Shown here in pieces: positions 15,504-22,523 of a stretch of 64,000 bases of DNA. Every line of letters starts with the position of its first letter. Position 1 is the first letter of the stretch. Location of the stretch: assembly GCF_002240355.1 (NCBI RefSeq), contig NZ_CP016353.1:5309001-5373000 (forward strand), given 5' to 3'. This DNA comes from Prauserella marina (GTDB lineage: Bacteria > Actinomycetota > Actinomycetes > Mycobacteriales > Pseudonocardiaceae). The notes under the pieces are model-generated. The model was not told the DNA's origin and searched no databases. It worked only from the letters and a program-made list of their open reading frames with translations. Both the position numbers and the translations under genes were made by a program.

Positions 15504-16619
15504 ATGACAGCGCACATCGTGGTACTCGGAGCGGGTTACTCGGGCCTGCTCACGGCAAAGCTGATCGCCAAGCGCACCGACGCGCGGGTCACTCTCGTCA
15601 ACGCGAGGGACCGATTCGTGGAGCGAGTGCGGCTTCATCAACTCGCCGCCGGACAGGAACTGGAGGACCTGCCCATCACCGGCCTGCTGGAGGGGTCGAG
15701 TGCGGCCTTCAAGCAGGACAGGGTGACTGGGATCGTTCCGGACATGCGCACCATCACTCTCGCTGAGGGCGAACCGCTGACCTACGACATCCTGGTGTAC
15801 GCGCTGGGAAGCACCGCCGATCTCGAATCGGTGCCCGGCGCGGCCGAACACGCGTTCACCGTCACGAGCGCGGAGCAGGCCGCCGCATTGAGGACCAGGC
15901 TGGAGAACAGCAAGACCGTCGCGGTCGTCGGCGGCGGGCTCACCGGCATCGAGGCGGCGACCGAGATCGCGGAGACGAAGCCGGGGCTCAAGGTCAAGCT
16001 CGTCACCGGCGGCGTCTTCGGCGAGGCACTGTCGGAGAAAGGGGGCAAACACCTGCGGAAGGTGTTCGGCAGGCTCGGAATCGACATCGTCGACAACGCC
16101 GTCGTCAAAGAGGTGGCCGCCGAAGGGGTCGTGCTCGCCGACGGGAAACACCTCGAAGCCGACACGGTTGTCTGGACGACGGGCTTCCGGGTCCCCGAAC
16201 TCGCGAGAGCGGCGGGGCTGGAGTGCGACGCCTCGGGAAGGCTCGCCGTCGACGAAACCCTGCGATCGGTGTCGCACCCCGATGTCTACGGCGTCGGCGA
16301 CGCGGCTGCCGCTCGGATGAAAACGGGGCAAGAACTGCGGATGGCCTGCGCGACCGGACTGCCATCGGCCATGCAACTCGCCCGTTCGATCAGTGGCGCG
16401 CTGGTCGGCAAACCCGGCAAACCGCTGCGTTTCCGTTACTTCAACCAGTGCATCAGCCTCGGTCGGCGCGACGCGCTCGTCCAGTTCGTACGCGCCGACG
16501 ACACTCCTGTCTCGGCTGTGCTCACCGGACGGTTCGCCGCGCGCTACAAGGAAACCATCGTGCGCTCGACGGTATGGGCGCAGCGCCATCCCGTGCTGGC
16601 CGCGGCCGTGCTGCCGTAG
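15504..16619 (+). CDS. FAD-dependent pyridine nucleotide-disulphide oxidoreductase (NDH-2-like)
   Basis: 371 residues. FAD-binding GAGYSG at the N-terminus, NAD-binding VVGGGLTGIEAATEI around residue 138-152 and a second FAD contact VYGVGDAAA near 265. Overall layout matches small type II NADH dehydrogenase-like or AIF-like oxidoreductases. No C-terminal amphipathic membrane helix is obvious, so it may be soluble or loosely attached. It stands alone. Confidence 0.8.
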   Translation: MTAHIVVLGAGYSGLLTAKLIAKRTDARVTLVNARDRFVERVRLHQLAAGQELEDLPITGLLEGSSAAFKQDRVTGIVPDMRTITLAEGEPLTYDILVYALGSTADLESVPGAAEHAFTVTSAEQAAALRTRLENSKTVAVVGGGLTGIEAATEIAETKPGLKVKLVTGGVFGEALSEKGGKHLRKVFGRLGIDIVDNAVVKEVAAEGVVLADGKHLEADTVVWTTGFRVPELARAAGLECDASGRLAVDETLRSVSHPDVYGVGDAAAARMKTGQELRMACATGLPSAMQLARSISGALVGKPGKPLRFRYFNQCISLGRRDALVQFVRADDTPVSAVLTGRFAARYKETIVRSTVWAQRHPVLAAAVLP

Positions 16620-16643
16620 GTCGACCGAGCCTCGGCGAGAGCG

Positions 16644-16718
16644 CCGGAGCGGTTGTCGGCGCTGACCGGTCCCGACGGCAACCGGATCAGGCTCGTCGAA
16701 AACCCGGCGACGGAGTAA
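16644..16718 (+). pseudogene. Remnant of a glyoxalase-like gene, C-terminal tail only
   Basis: A short open stretch ends in LTGPDGNRIRLVENPATE and a stop. The DPDGNRI-LVE pattern is the ordinary end of VOC/glyoxalase domains, but nothing upstream in this frame resembles the rest; an in-frame stop lies 27 bases before. Most likely the leftover of a deleted gene. Chance similarity is possible. Confidence 0.35.
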
Positions 16719-16727
16719 GCGGCTCGC

Positions 16728-17135
16728 TCAGGCGTCGATCCAGCCGTGCCCGTGCGCGACCTGGACGAGCCGCTGGCGGATACGCAGGATCTGTTCGGCC
16801 GTGGCGCCGGGTGCGGCGTCGAGCAGCGCCTCGGTGATCTCCTCGAGAAACTCGCGCACCGTAAGCACGTCGCCGAGGCCCTCGTCGTCGTGCGCGGACG
16901 CGGGCTGCTGTCCCGCGGTGTCGCCGGTGTGCCTTCCCACGATCCGCACCCTGGAGGCTTTCAGGCCACGTTCTCCGTCCTCGACCTCGAATTCGACGAC
17001 CGCGCCGGGCATCAGCAGGCGCTTGTCGAAGTCGAGGTCGTTGACGTGCACGAAGACGTCCTCACCTCCGGTGTCCGGGGTGACGAACCCGTAACCCTTC
17101 GATTCGTCAAATCGGACGACCTTTCCCGTGACCAC
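16728..17135 (-). CDS. Cold-shock domain protein with C-terminal extension
   Basis: 135 residues. Cold-shock fold with RNP motifs KGYGFVTP and DVFVHVND in the first 70 residues, a single-stranded nucleic-acid binder. A second conserved block of about 55 residues (DVLTVREFLEEITEALLDAAPGATAEQILRIRQRL) is typical of an actinobacterial subfamily of about 130 residues. The GTG at VVTGKVV is chosen because AAGGTGG lies eight bases upstream; a longer frame adds 21 residues without family support. Confidence 0.8.
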   Translation of the reverse strand: MVTGKVVRFDESKGYGFVTPDTGGEDVFVHVNDLDFDKRLLMPGAVVEFEVEDGERGLKASRVRIVGRHTGDTAGQQPASAHDDEGLGDVLTVREFLEEITEALLDAAPGATAEQILRIRQRLVQVAHGHGWIDA

Positions 17136-17160
17136 TTCCGAACCCACCTTCAGCGCCTGA

Positions 17161-17178
17161 AACCTTGCCGCCAAGGTT
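17161..17178. promoter_or_regulatory. Inverted repeat in the 5' region of the cold-shock gene
   Basis: AACCTTG-CCGC-CAAGGTT, 7-bp arms, lies 26 bases upstream of the cold-shock gene start on the minus strand. It may be an operator or a 5' RNA hairpin of the kind that controls cold-shock mRNAs. Confidence 0.4.
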
Positions 17179-17191
17179 ACCGTCCAGCGGC

Positions 17192-17232
17192 TTGACAACT
17201 GTCACTCTGCGCCGAGTACTCTGAATCGAGTA
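17192..17232 (+). promoter_or_regulatory. Promoter and dyad upstream of padR
   Basis: TTGACA at 17192 is a perfect -35 hexamer. TACTCT at 17217 could be the -10 with a long 19-bp spacer. TACTC-tgaatc-GAGTA forms an inverted repeat at 17217-17232, covering the -10 and likely start point, where a PadR dimer could repress its own gene. Confidence 0.5.
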
Positions 17233-17262
17233 TTTGGTTCCAAGTAGCAGCGGAGGGCGGCC

Positions 17263-17958
17263 ATGGTGAGCCGGACGAGGTCGAATCCCCTTGCTCTGGC
17301 CGTGCTGACGCTGCTGCACGAGCGGCCCATGCACCCGTACGAGATGTCAAGCACCCTGCGCGAGCGACGCAAGGAAGACAGCATCAAGCTCAACTACGGC
17401 TCGCTGTACTCCGTCGTCGACTCACTGGTCAAGAGAGGGCTCATCGCGCCCCACGAGACCGTCAGGGACGGCAAACGACCGGAACGCACCGTCTACGTGA
17501 TCACCGAGTCCGGCACGGCGGAGATGACCGAATGGCTTGGCGACCTGCTCGGCCGCCCAGCCAAGGAGTTCACCCAGTTCGAGGCCGCCCTCTCGCTGAT
17601 GGCGATCTTCGGGCCGGACGAGGTGCTGCGGCTGCTGGACATCCGGCTCGGCACGCTACGCGCGCAGGAGACCGCCTACTACGCCATGCTCGCCGGAATG
17701 CCCGGGAACTTCCCCCGCATCTTCCTCATCGAGTCCGAGTTCAGGGCGAAGTTGCTCAGGACCGAAATCGAGTTCGTAGATGACCTGGCGAAAGAACTGC
17801 GGGAAGGCACCTTCCACGGGATGGACCTGTGGCTGCGCATGCAGCGGCTGCGTGAGTCCGGCGCGAGCCCTGCCGAGTTGGAGCAGGAGCTGACGAAGGA
17901 GTTCAAGGAAGAACTGGAGTGGATCAACAAGCTGAGTAAGGAAACCCCACCTCAGTGA
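17263..17958 (+). CDS. PadR family transcriptional regulator
   Basis: 231 residues. N-terminal PadR winged helix (LALAVLTLLHERPMHPYEMSSTL, LNYGSLYSVVDSLVKRGLI, RTVYVITESG) over about residues 10-90, then the Vir_act_alpha_C-type helical domain that dimerises. PadR proteins usually repress an efflux or stress gene next door, but the neighbours here are a cold-shock gene and a repeat field, so self-control through the dyad upstream is the only visible target. Confidence 0.85.
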   Translation: MVSRTRSNPLALAVLTLLHERPMHPYEMSSTLRERRKEDSIKLNYGSLYSVVDSLVKRGLIAPHETVRDGKRPERTVYVITESGTAEMTEWLGDLLGRPAKEFTQFEAALSLMAIFGPDEVLRLLDIRLGTLRAQETAYYAMLAGMPGNFPRIFLIESEFRAKLLRTEIEFVDDLAKELREGTFHGMDLWLRMQRLRESGASPAELEQELTKEFKEELEWINKLSKETPPQ

Positions 17959-18000
17959 CGGTTTCCGGTTCGGGTGCGGCAACACCGGAACCGGAAACCG
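17959..18000 (+). terminator. Terminator after padR
   Basis: CGGTTTCCGGTTCGGGTG pairs with CACCGGAACCGGAAACCG, 17 of 18 positions, across a six-base loop. It begins directly after the padR stop codon. Confidence 0.7.
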
Positions 18001-18026
18001 CCAGACACGGCTGAGTCACCGCGCCG

Positions 18027-18195
18027 GCCGCCGAGATCCCCACCCGGGACGCCGAGATCCGCGTCCAGGACGCCGAGATCCGCACTCGGGGACGGTGAGA
18101 TCCGCACTCCGGACGGCGAGATGCGCACTCCGGACGGCGAGTTCTGCACTCGGGACGGCGAGATGCGCACCGCCGACGGTGAGTTTCGCATGCGG
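18027..18195. repeat. Tandem array of a 21-bp repeat, 8 copies
   Basis: Eight imperfect units, with one extra G between units three and four; a typical unit is GACGGCGAGTTCTGCACTCGG. The 21-bp period keeps a reading frame open in several frames (heptad-like DGEMRTP on the plus strand), but nothing flanks it as a gene. Related to the array at 18286-18516 in opposite orientation. No spacers, so not CRISPR. Confidence 0.75.
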
Positions 18196-18285
18196 CCGCG
18201 AAGCTCGGCCTCCGGTTTCCGGGATGCCTAGTTCAGGCGCGAACGGGCACCTCGCGACACACGTAGATGGCCATTGGCGGCGAGC

Positions 18286-18516
18286 GCGGAACTCGCCACC
18301 CGGAGTGCAGAACTCGACAAGCTGGGCGCGGAACTCAACGTCCCGAACGCAGAACTCGACAGGCTGAGCGCGGAACTCGACGTCCCGAACGCAGAACTCG
18401 ACAGGCTGAGCGCGGAACTCAACGTCCCGAACGCAGAACTCGACAGGCTGAGCGCGGAACTCGACGTCCCGAACGCAGAACTCGACGGGCTGGGTAGGGG
18501 ACTCGCGCACGCATGC
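18286..18516. repeat. Second 21-bp tandem array, 11 units, inverted relative to the first
   Basis: Units alternate between GCAGAACTCGACAGGCTGAGC and GCGGAACTCGACGTCCCGAAC types. A four-unit block of 84 bp (18328-18411) is repeated at 18412-18495. The reverse complement of a unit contains GTCGAGTTCTGC, matching GGCGAGTTCTGC of the upstream array. Plus-strand translation gives heptads such as AELDRLS-AELDVPN, but the surrounding frame is not gene-like. Confidence 0.75.
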
Positions 18517-18529
18517 GCTCCCCAACCGT

Positions 18530-18634
18530 CTCGCGCGGGGCTCGCGGGCGCGCAGGCGGGCGGGCGCGGGCGCACGGGCGGGCGCACCGGCGGGCGCGCA
18601 GGCGGGCGGGCGCTCGCGCGGGGCTCGCGGGCGC
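18530..18634. repeat. G-rich patch bounded by a 22-bp direct repeat
   Basis: The 22-bp sequence ending CTCGCGGGCGC is present at 18530-18551 and again at 18613-18634. Between them lie many GGGCGGGCGC-like runs that could form G-quadruplexes on the plus strand. No coding signal. Confidence 0.55.
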
Positions 18635-18646
18635 ACGGCGCGGCGG

Positions 18647-19843
18647 CTACTCGGTCGGCTCCGGTGGGGTCGCCGGGATTCGCCGCGCCTCACACAGGAA
18701 AGCCATCGGGGTCCGGCCGATGCGGGTCAACACGACGCTGGCCTCCCCCTCGCCTTTCGGTTTCAGCCTGCGCCGCAGGGCGTTCGGGTCGACATCCAGC
18801 CCCCTGACCAGTATCTCGACCCTGCCGATGTCGTGACGCCGCAACGCGGCCCGCAACGTCTTCTCCCCGTAGGTCTCGAACTCCCTGACCCGAAAAGCCC
18901 GCACCCCAGGCGGCGGGGTATCCCCGGTCAGGTAAGCGATGCGCTCGTCCAGTTGCCACAATCCATGACGCGCCGCGTAATGGCGCACCAGTCCCGCCCT
19001 GACGACGGCACCGTCGGGGTCGATGATCCACTCGCCGGGTTCACCGGCACCGGCATCGTCGGATTCGGCGTCGGTGATCGTCCACTGTGTCCCATCGGCT
19101 TTGAGCACGCTCGCCCTGCGCGACACCGTCGCCAGCCCCTCGCTCCACAAGCAAGCTTCCCGTACCTGCCCTTCGAGCGAGACCAGTTCGATCTCCCTCG
19201 CCCACGGCACGGTTTCGACATTGATTCCCGGCGCCGTCTTCACCACCAGATCCCGGTCGACGTAGACGGCTGCCAGTTCGTCGAGCGAAGGCACGAAATC
19301 CGTCCCACGCCACATCCTGCGGCCCGAGGCATCCCTGCGAGCCGGGTCGGCGACAACCACCGCGTCCCCGCTCACCGGCCGCAAGGCGTCGGCGACGGCC
19401 AGTTCCGGCGCGACCTCCTCCACGGCGCAGTTGTGTGCGGCCATGGCAAGCCGCACCGCGTCGAGGTCCGAACCGGCGCACGCGCTCGCCGTCCGCGCCA
19501 GTTCCACGAGATCGGCGCCGATCGAACACGTCACGTCGTGAACCCGCCTGTCGGCGAGCCGCCTCGCCCTGTGCCTGGCTACCGGCGCCGCGCTGGCCTG
19601 TTGCAGCGCGTCACCCTCGAACAGCCATCGCTCGGCGTTGTCCATCTTGCCGTGTGCTTTCCTGCGCAGGACAACGGTTTCCAGCACGGCCGCGTACCGA
19701 TCGCCCACGGCCTTGCGCGCCGATGCCACGTCGGCAATGCGGCTCGCGTCGGTCAACGGCAGCCGGTCGCAGAACGAAAGCGCCTCCTCGCCGGGACCCG
19801 ACTTGAGGAACGCGACGTCATCGAGCGAGAAGGCGTACGGCAA
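18647..19843 (-). CDS. THUMP-like domain class I methyltransferase-like protein
   Basis: 398 residues. The centre has a methyltransferase core: VHDVTCSIGADLVELA (motif I, with Cys-Ser in place of the usual G-x-G start), GSDLDAVRLAMAAHN, VVVADPARRD. The last 80 residues (FETYGEKTLRAALRRHDIGRVEILVRGLDVDPNALRRRL) match the THUMP-like C-terminal domain of an actinobacterial family that may act on RNA. It starts one base from the stop of the next methyltransferase gene, so the two are read together. RNA substrate is inference. Confidence 0.75.
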   Translation of the reverse strand: MPYAFSLDDVAFLKSGPGEEALSFCDRLPLTDASRIADVASARKAVGDRYAAVLETVVLRRKAHGKMDNAERWLFEGDALQQASAAPVARHRARRLADRRVHDVTCSIGADLVELARTASACAGSDLDAVRLAMAAHNCAVEEVAPELAVADALRPVSGDAVVVADPARRDASGRRMWRGTDFVPSLDELAAVYVDRDLVVKTAPGINVETVPWAREIELVSLEGQVREACLWSEGLATVSRRASVLKADGTQWTITDAESDDAGAGEPGEWIIDPDGAVVRAGLVRHYAARHGLWQLDERIAYLTGDTPPPGVRAFRVREFETYGEKTLRAALRRHDIGRVEILVRGLDVDPNALRRRLKPKGEGEASVVLTRIGRTPMAFLCEARRIPATPPEPTE

Positions 19844-20827
19844 CTACAGTTCCACGGGGTCGGCCGGCTTGGTTCCGGTGATCATGACGTTGTAAAACAA
19901 CTCGCGCGGCAACACCTTGGCGAGCACCTTCTTGTCCAATGCGGACAGTCGTAGCCACGCTCGGTAGGCGAAAAGCCGCCAGCGGACGGTGAGCTTCTCC
20001 TGCGGGACGGCGGCCTCGAAGGTCCTGATCGGCCAGCCGACGAGCGCGGCACTGAACTCGTCCGTCACCGCCTTGACGTCGACGGCACCGGCCCGAAGCG
20101 CCCAGCGCTCCAATTCGGACGGATCGAAGGTGTGCAGGTCGACAACGGCTTCGAGAGCCGCGGCGCGCGAGGACTCGTCGAGTTCCTCCTGCGGCCTGCG
20201 CCATCCGGCGAGAGCGGGCAGCTTGGTGATGTTCGTGGTGAGCCACCAGGTCACCCTGCCGAGCCTCCGCGCGTAGAAGTCGCCGATCTTGGTCGGCTCA
20301 CCGGCGAAGACGAACCGCCCTCCCGGTTTGAGTACCCGAAGTACCTCGCGGAACGCGGATTGCACGTCGGGAATGTGGTGCAGCACCGCGTGCCCGACGA
20401 CGAGGTCGAAGGTGTTGTCGTCGTAGGGAATGCGCTCCGCGTCGGCGACCCTGCCGTCGACGTCGAGGCCGAGGTTGTCGGCGTTGCGCAACGCGACCTC
20501 GACCATGCCTGGCGAGAGGTCGGTGACCGAGCCCTTTTTGACGACGCCGCCCTGCATGAGGTTGAGCAGGAAGAAACCGGTGCCGCTGCCCAATTCCATC
20601 GCGGTGGCGTACGGCTGCCCCCGCTCACCCGCGACGGCGTCGAACACGTCCGTCGCATAGGAGATGCAGCGCTCGTCGTAGGAGATCGACCACTTCTCGT
20701 CGTAGGTGCCTGCCTCCCAGTCGTGGTAGAGCACGTTCGCGAGCTTCGGATCGGAGTAGGCCGCCCTCACCTCGTCCTCGCTCGCGTGCGGGTTGGGAGC
20801 GGGGTCGGTCGCTGGTGACTGCGTCAC
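19844..20827 (-). CDS. Class I SAM-dependent methyltransferase
   Basis: 327 residues. Motif I AMELGSGTGFFLLNLM, ribose region VTDLSPGMVEVALRNA, motif VADAERIPYDDNTFDLVVGHAVLHHIPD, then LKPGGRFVFAGEPTKIGDFYARR: a ubiE/Methyltransf_11 layout followed by about 120 residues of extra helices. The GTG start chosen sits one base after the enoyl-CoA hydratase stop, implying translational coupling; the longer upstream frame is inside that gene and not family-like. Confidence 0.8.
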   Translation of the reverse strand: MTQSPATDPAPNPHASEDEVRAAYSDPKLANVLYHDWEAGTYDEKWSISYDERCISYATDVFDAVAGERGQPYATAMELGSGTGFFLLNLMQGGVVKKGSVTDLSPGMVEVALRNADNLGLDVDGRVADAERIPYDDNTFDLVVGHAVLHHIPDVQSAFREVLRVLKPGGRFVFAGEPTKIGDFYARRLGRVTWWLTTNITKLPALAGWRRPQEELDESSRAAALEAVVDLHTFDPSELERWALRAGAVDVKAVTDEFSAALVGWPIRTFEAAVPQEKLTVRWRLFAYRAWLRLSALDKKVLAKVLPRELFYNVMITGTKPADPVEL

Positions 20828-20828
20828 G

Positions 20829-21608
20829 TCACTTCCCCTCGAAGGTGGCCTTGCCGGGGCCGTTCTCGATGAACGAGGCCATGCCGCCCGCCTGGTCCTC
20901 CGTCGCCCACAGCGCGGTGAACAAGCTCGTCTCCAGCTTGAGGCCATTGCGGAGGTCGAGGTCGAGCCCGCCGTCGATGGCGGCCTTCGCCGCCCTGAGC
21001 GCGAGCGCGGGCCCGTTCGCGAACTGGGCGGCCCACTTGTGCGCGACGGAGTACACGTCGTCCGGTGCGACGACCTCGTCGACGATGCCGAGCGCGAGCG
21101 CTTCCTCCGCCTTGACGAACCTGCCGGTGTAGATCAGGTCCTTTGCCTTGCTCGGACCGATCAACCTGGCCAGCCGCTGGGTTCCGCCCGCTCCAGGAAT
21201 GATCCCGAGCTGGATTTCCGGCTGGCCGACCTTGACATTGTCACCCGCGACACGACGGTCGGCGGTCAGCGCGAGTTCGAGTCCTCCGCCTAGCGCGTAA
21301 CCGGTGACCGCGGCGACCGTGGGCTTGGGGATCTCGGCGAGCGCGGTGAGCGAGTTGGTCAGCGCCGTGCCGAACGTGGAGATCTCGGCGTAGGACTTGG
21401 CCGCCATCTCCTTGATGTCGGCGCCACCGGCGAAGGTCTTCTCGCCGCCGTAGAGAATCACCGCGCGGACGTCGGCGCGGTCGGTCGCCTCGCGGGCCGC
21501 CTCACCGAGCTCGGCCTGCACCTGGTTGTTCAGCGCGTTGACCGGCGCCCTGTCGAGCCGGATGGTACCGACCCCATCGGCCACCTCAAGCCGTACGAAC
21601 TCGCCCAC
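20829..21608 (-). CDS. Enoyl-CoA hydratase/isomerase
   Basis: 259 residues, typical crotonase length. Oxyanion-hole segments FAGGADIKEM and GYALGGGLELAL, with catalytic glutamates in GLELAL and in GQPEIQLGIIPGAGGTQRL; both are kept, consistent with true hydratase activity on trans-2-enoyl-CoA in beta-oxidation. First gene of a minus-strand run with two methyltransferases. Chain-length preference cannot be read. Confidence 0.88.
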   Translation of the reverse strand: MGEFVRLEVADGVGTIRLDRAPVNALNNQVQAELGEAAREATDRADVRAVILYGGEKTFAGGADIKEMAAKSYAEISTFGTALTNSLTALAEIPKPTVAAVTGYALGGGLELALTADRRVAGDNVKVGQPEIQLGIIPGAGGTQRLARLIGPSKAKDLIYTGRFVKAEEALALGIVDEVVAPDDVYSVAHKWAAQFANGPALALRAAKAAIDGGLDLDLRNGLKLETSLFTALWATEDQAGGMASFIENGPGKATFEGK

Positions 21609-21661
21609 GCCATCCTCCTCTGCGTCGTTGCTGCCAGCAGGTTACCCACTGGTAGAACACG

Positions 21662-22483
21662 TTACCGGCGACGGGCGAAGTAGCGATCACCCGACCGTTG
21701 CAGCATCAGGTCCTGTCCGAATGCCTTGGAAAGGTTCTCGCTCGTCAGCACGTCGTCGACGAGACCGGCGGCGACGGAATACCCGTCGGCGAGCAGCAGG
21801 GCGTGAGTGAACCCGGGAGGGATCTCCTCGACGTGGTGAGTCACCAGCACCATCGCGGGGGCGTCCGGATCCATCGCCAGCGTGGAGAGCCTCGCGACGA
21901 GGTCTTCCCTTCCGCCGAGGTCGAGTCCGGCGGCGGGCTCGTCGAGCAGCAGCAGCTCGGGGTCGGTCATGAGCGCCCTCGCGATGAGGGTGCGCTTGCG
22001 CTCGCCTTCGGACAGCGTGCCGTAGGTGCGCTCGGCGAGGTGCTCGATGCCAAGCGCGCGCAGCAGTTCATCCGCCCTGGCCGTGTCGAGTGTGTCGTAG
22101 CTCTCGCGCCAGCGGCCGAGCACCGCGTATCCGGCGCTGAGCACGACATCGCGCACCCGCTCCTCCGCCGGCACCCTTCCGTTGACGGCGGCCGAGGTGA
22201 ACCCGACGCGGGTGCGCAGCTCGAAGACATCGACCTTGCCGAGCCGTTCGCCGAGCACGTGCACGGCGCCGTCGCTGGGGTGCAGTTCGGCGGCGGCGAG
22301 CTTGAGCAGGGTCGTCTTTCCAGCGCCGTTCGGGCCGAGCACCACCCAGCGTTCGTCGAGTTCAACCGCCCAGTCGAGGTCGGCGAGCAGCTTGTTGCCC
22401 CCACGCCGGACTTCGACACCGGACAGGTGGATCACCAGATCGTCAAGATTGTCCTGCACCGCCACCTCGTTCACGGTCCCCAT
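21662..22483 (-). CDS. ABC transporter ATP-binding protein (no membrane partner nearby)
   Basis: 273 residues. Walker A GPNGAGKTTLL, signature TLSEGERKRTLIARAL (Ser-Glu in place of Ser-Gly), Walker B LLLLDEPAAGLDL and H-loop LVTHHVEEI. The signature and lone context match the ModF/YlmA-type ABC proteins of actinobacteria that lack a permease. GAGGTGG lies about 10 bases upstream of the ATG; a GTG six bases earlier is an alternative start. Confidence 0.8.
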   Translation of the reverse strand: MGTVNEVAVQDNLDDLVIHLSGVEVRRGGNKLLADLDWAVELDERWVVLGPNGAGKTTLLKLAAAELHPSDGAVHVLGERLGKVDVFELRTRVGFTSAAVNGRVPAEERVRDVVLSAGYAVLGRWRESYDTLDTARADELLRALGIEHLAERTYGTLSEGERKRTLIARALMTDPELLLLDEPAAGLDLGGREDLVARLSTLAMDPDAPAMVLVTHHVEEIPPGFTHALLLADGYSVAAGLVDDVLTSENLSKAFGQDLMLQRSGDRYFARRR

Positions 22484-22523
22484 TGTCACCGACCCACCTC
22501 GCGGCCGGGCGCATGGCCCCTGA

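Noticed and set aside
18027-18516. CRISPR array
   Set aside because: Units are contiguous 21-mers without spacers, both orientations occur and no cas genes are near.
18274-18807. Coiled-coil gene of heptads AELDRLS/AELDVPN
   Set aside because: The frame arises from the 21-bp repeat and runs into a G-rich repeat and then antisense of the methyltransferase gene; no ribosome site.
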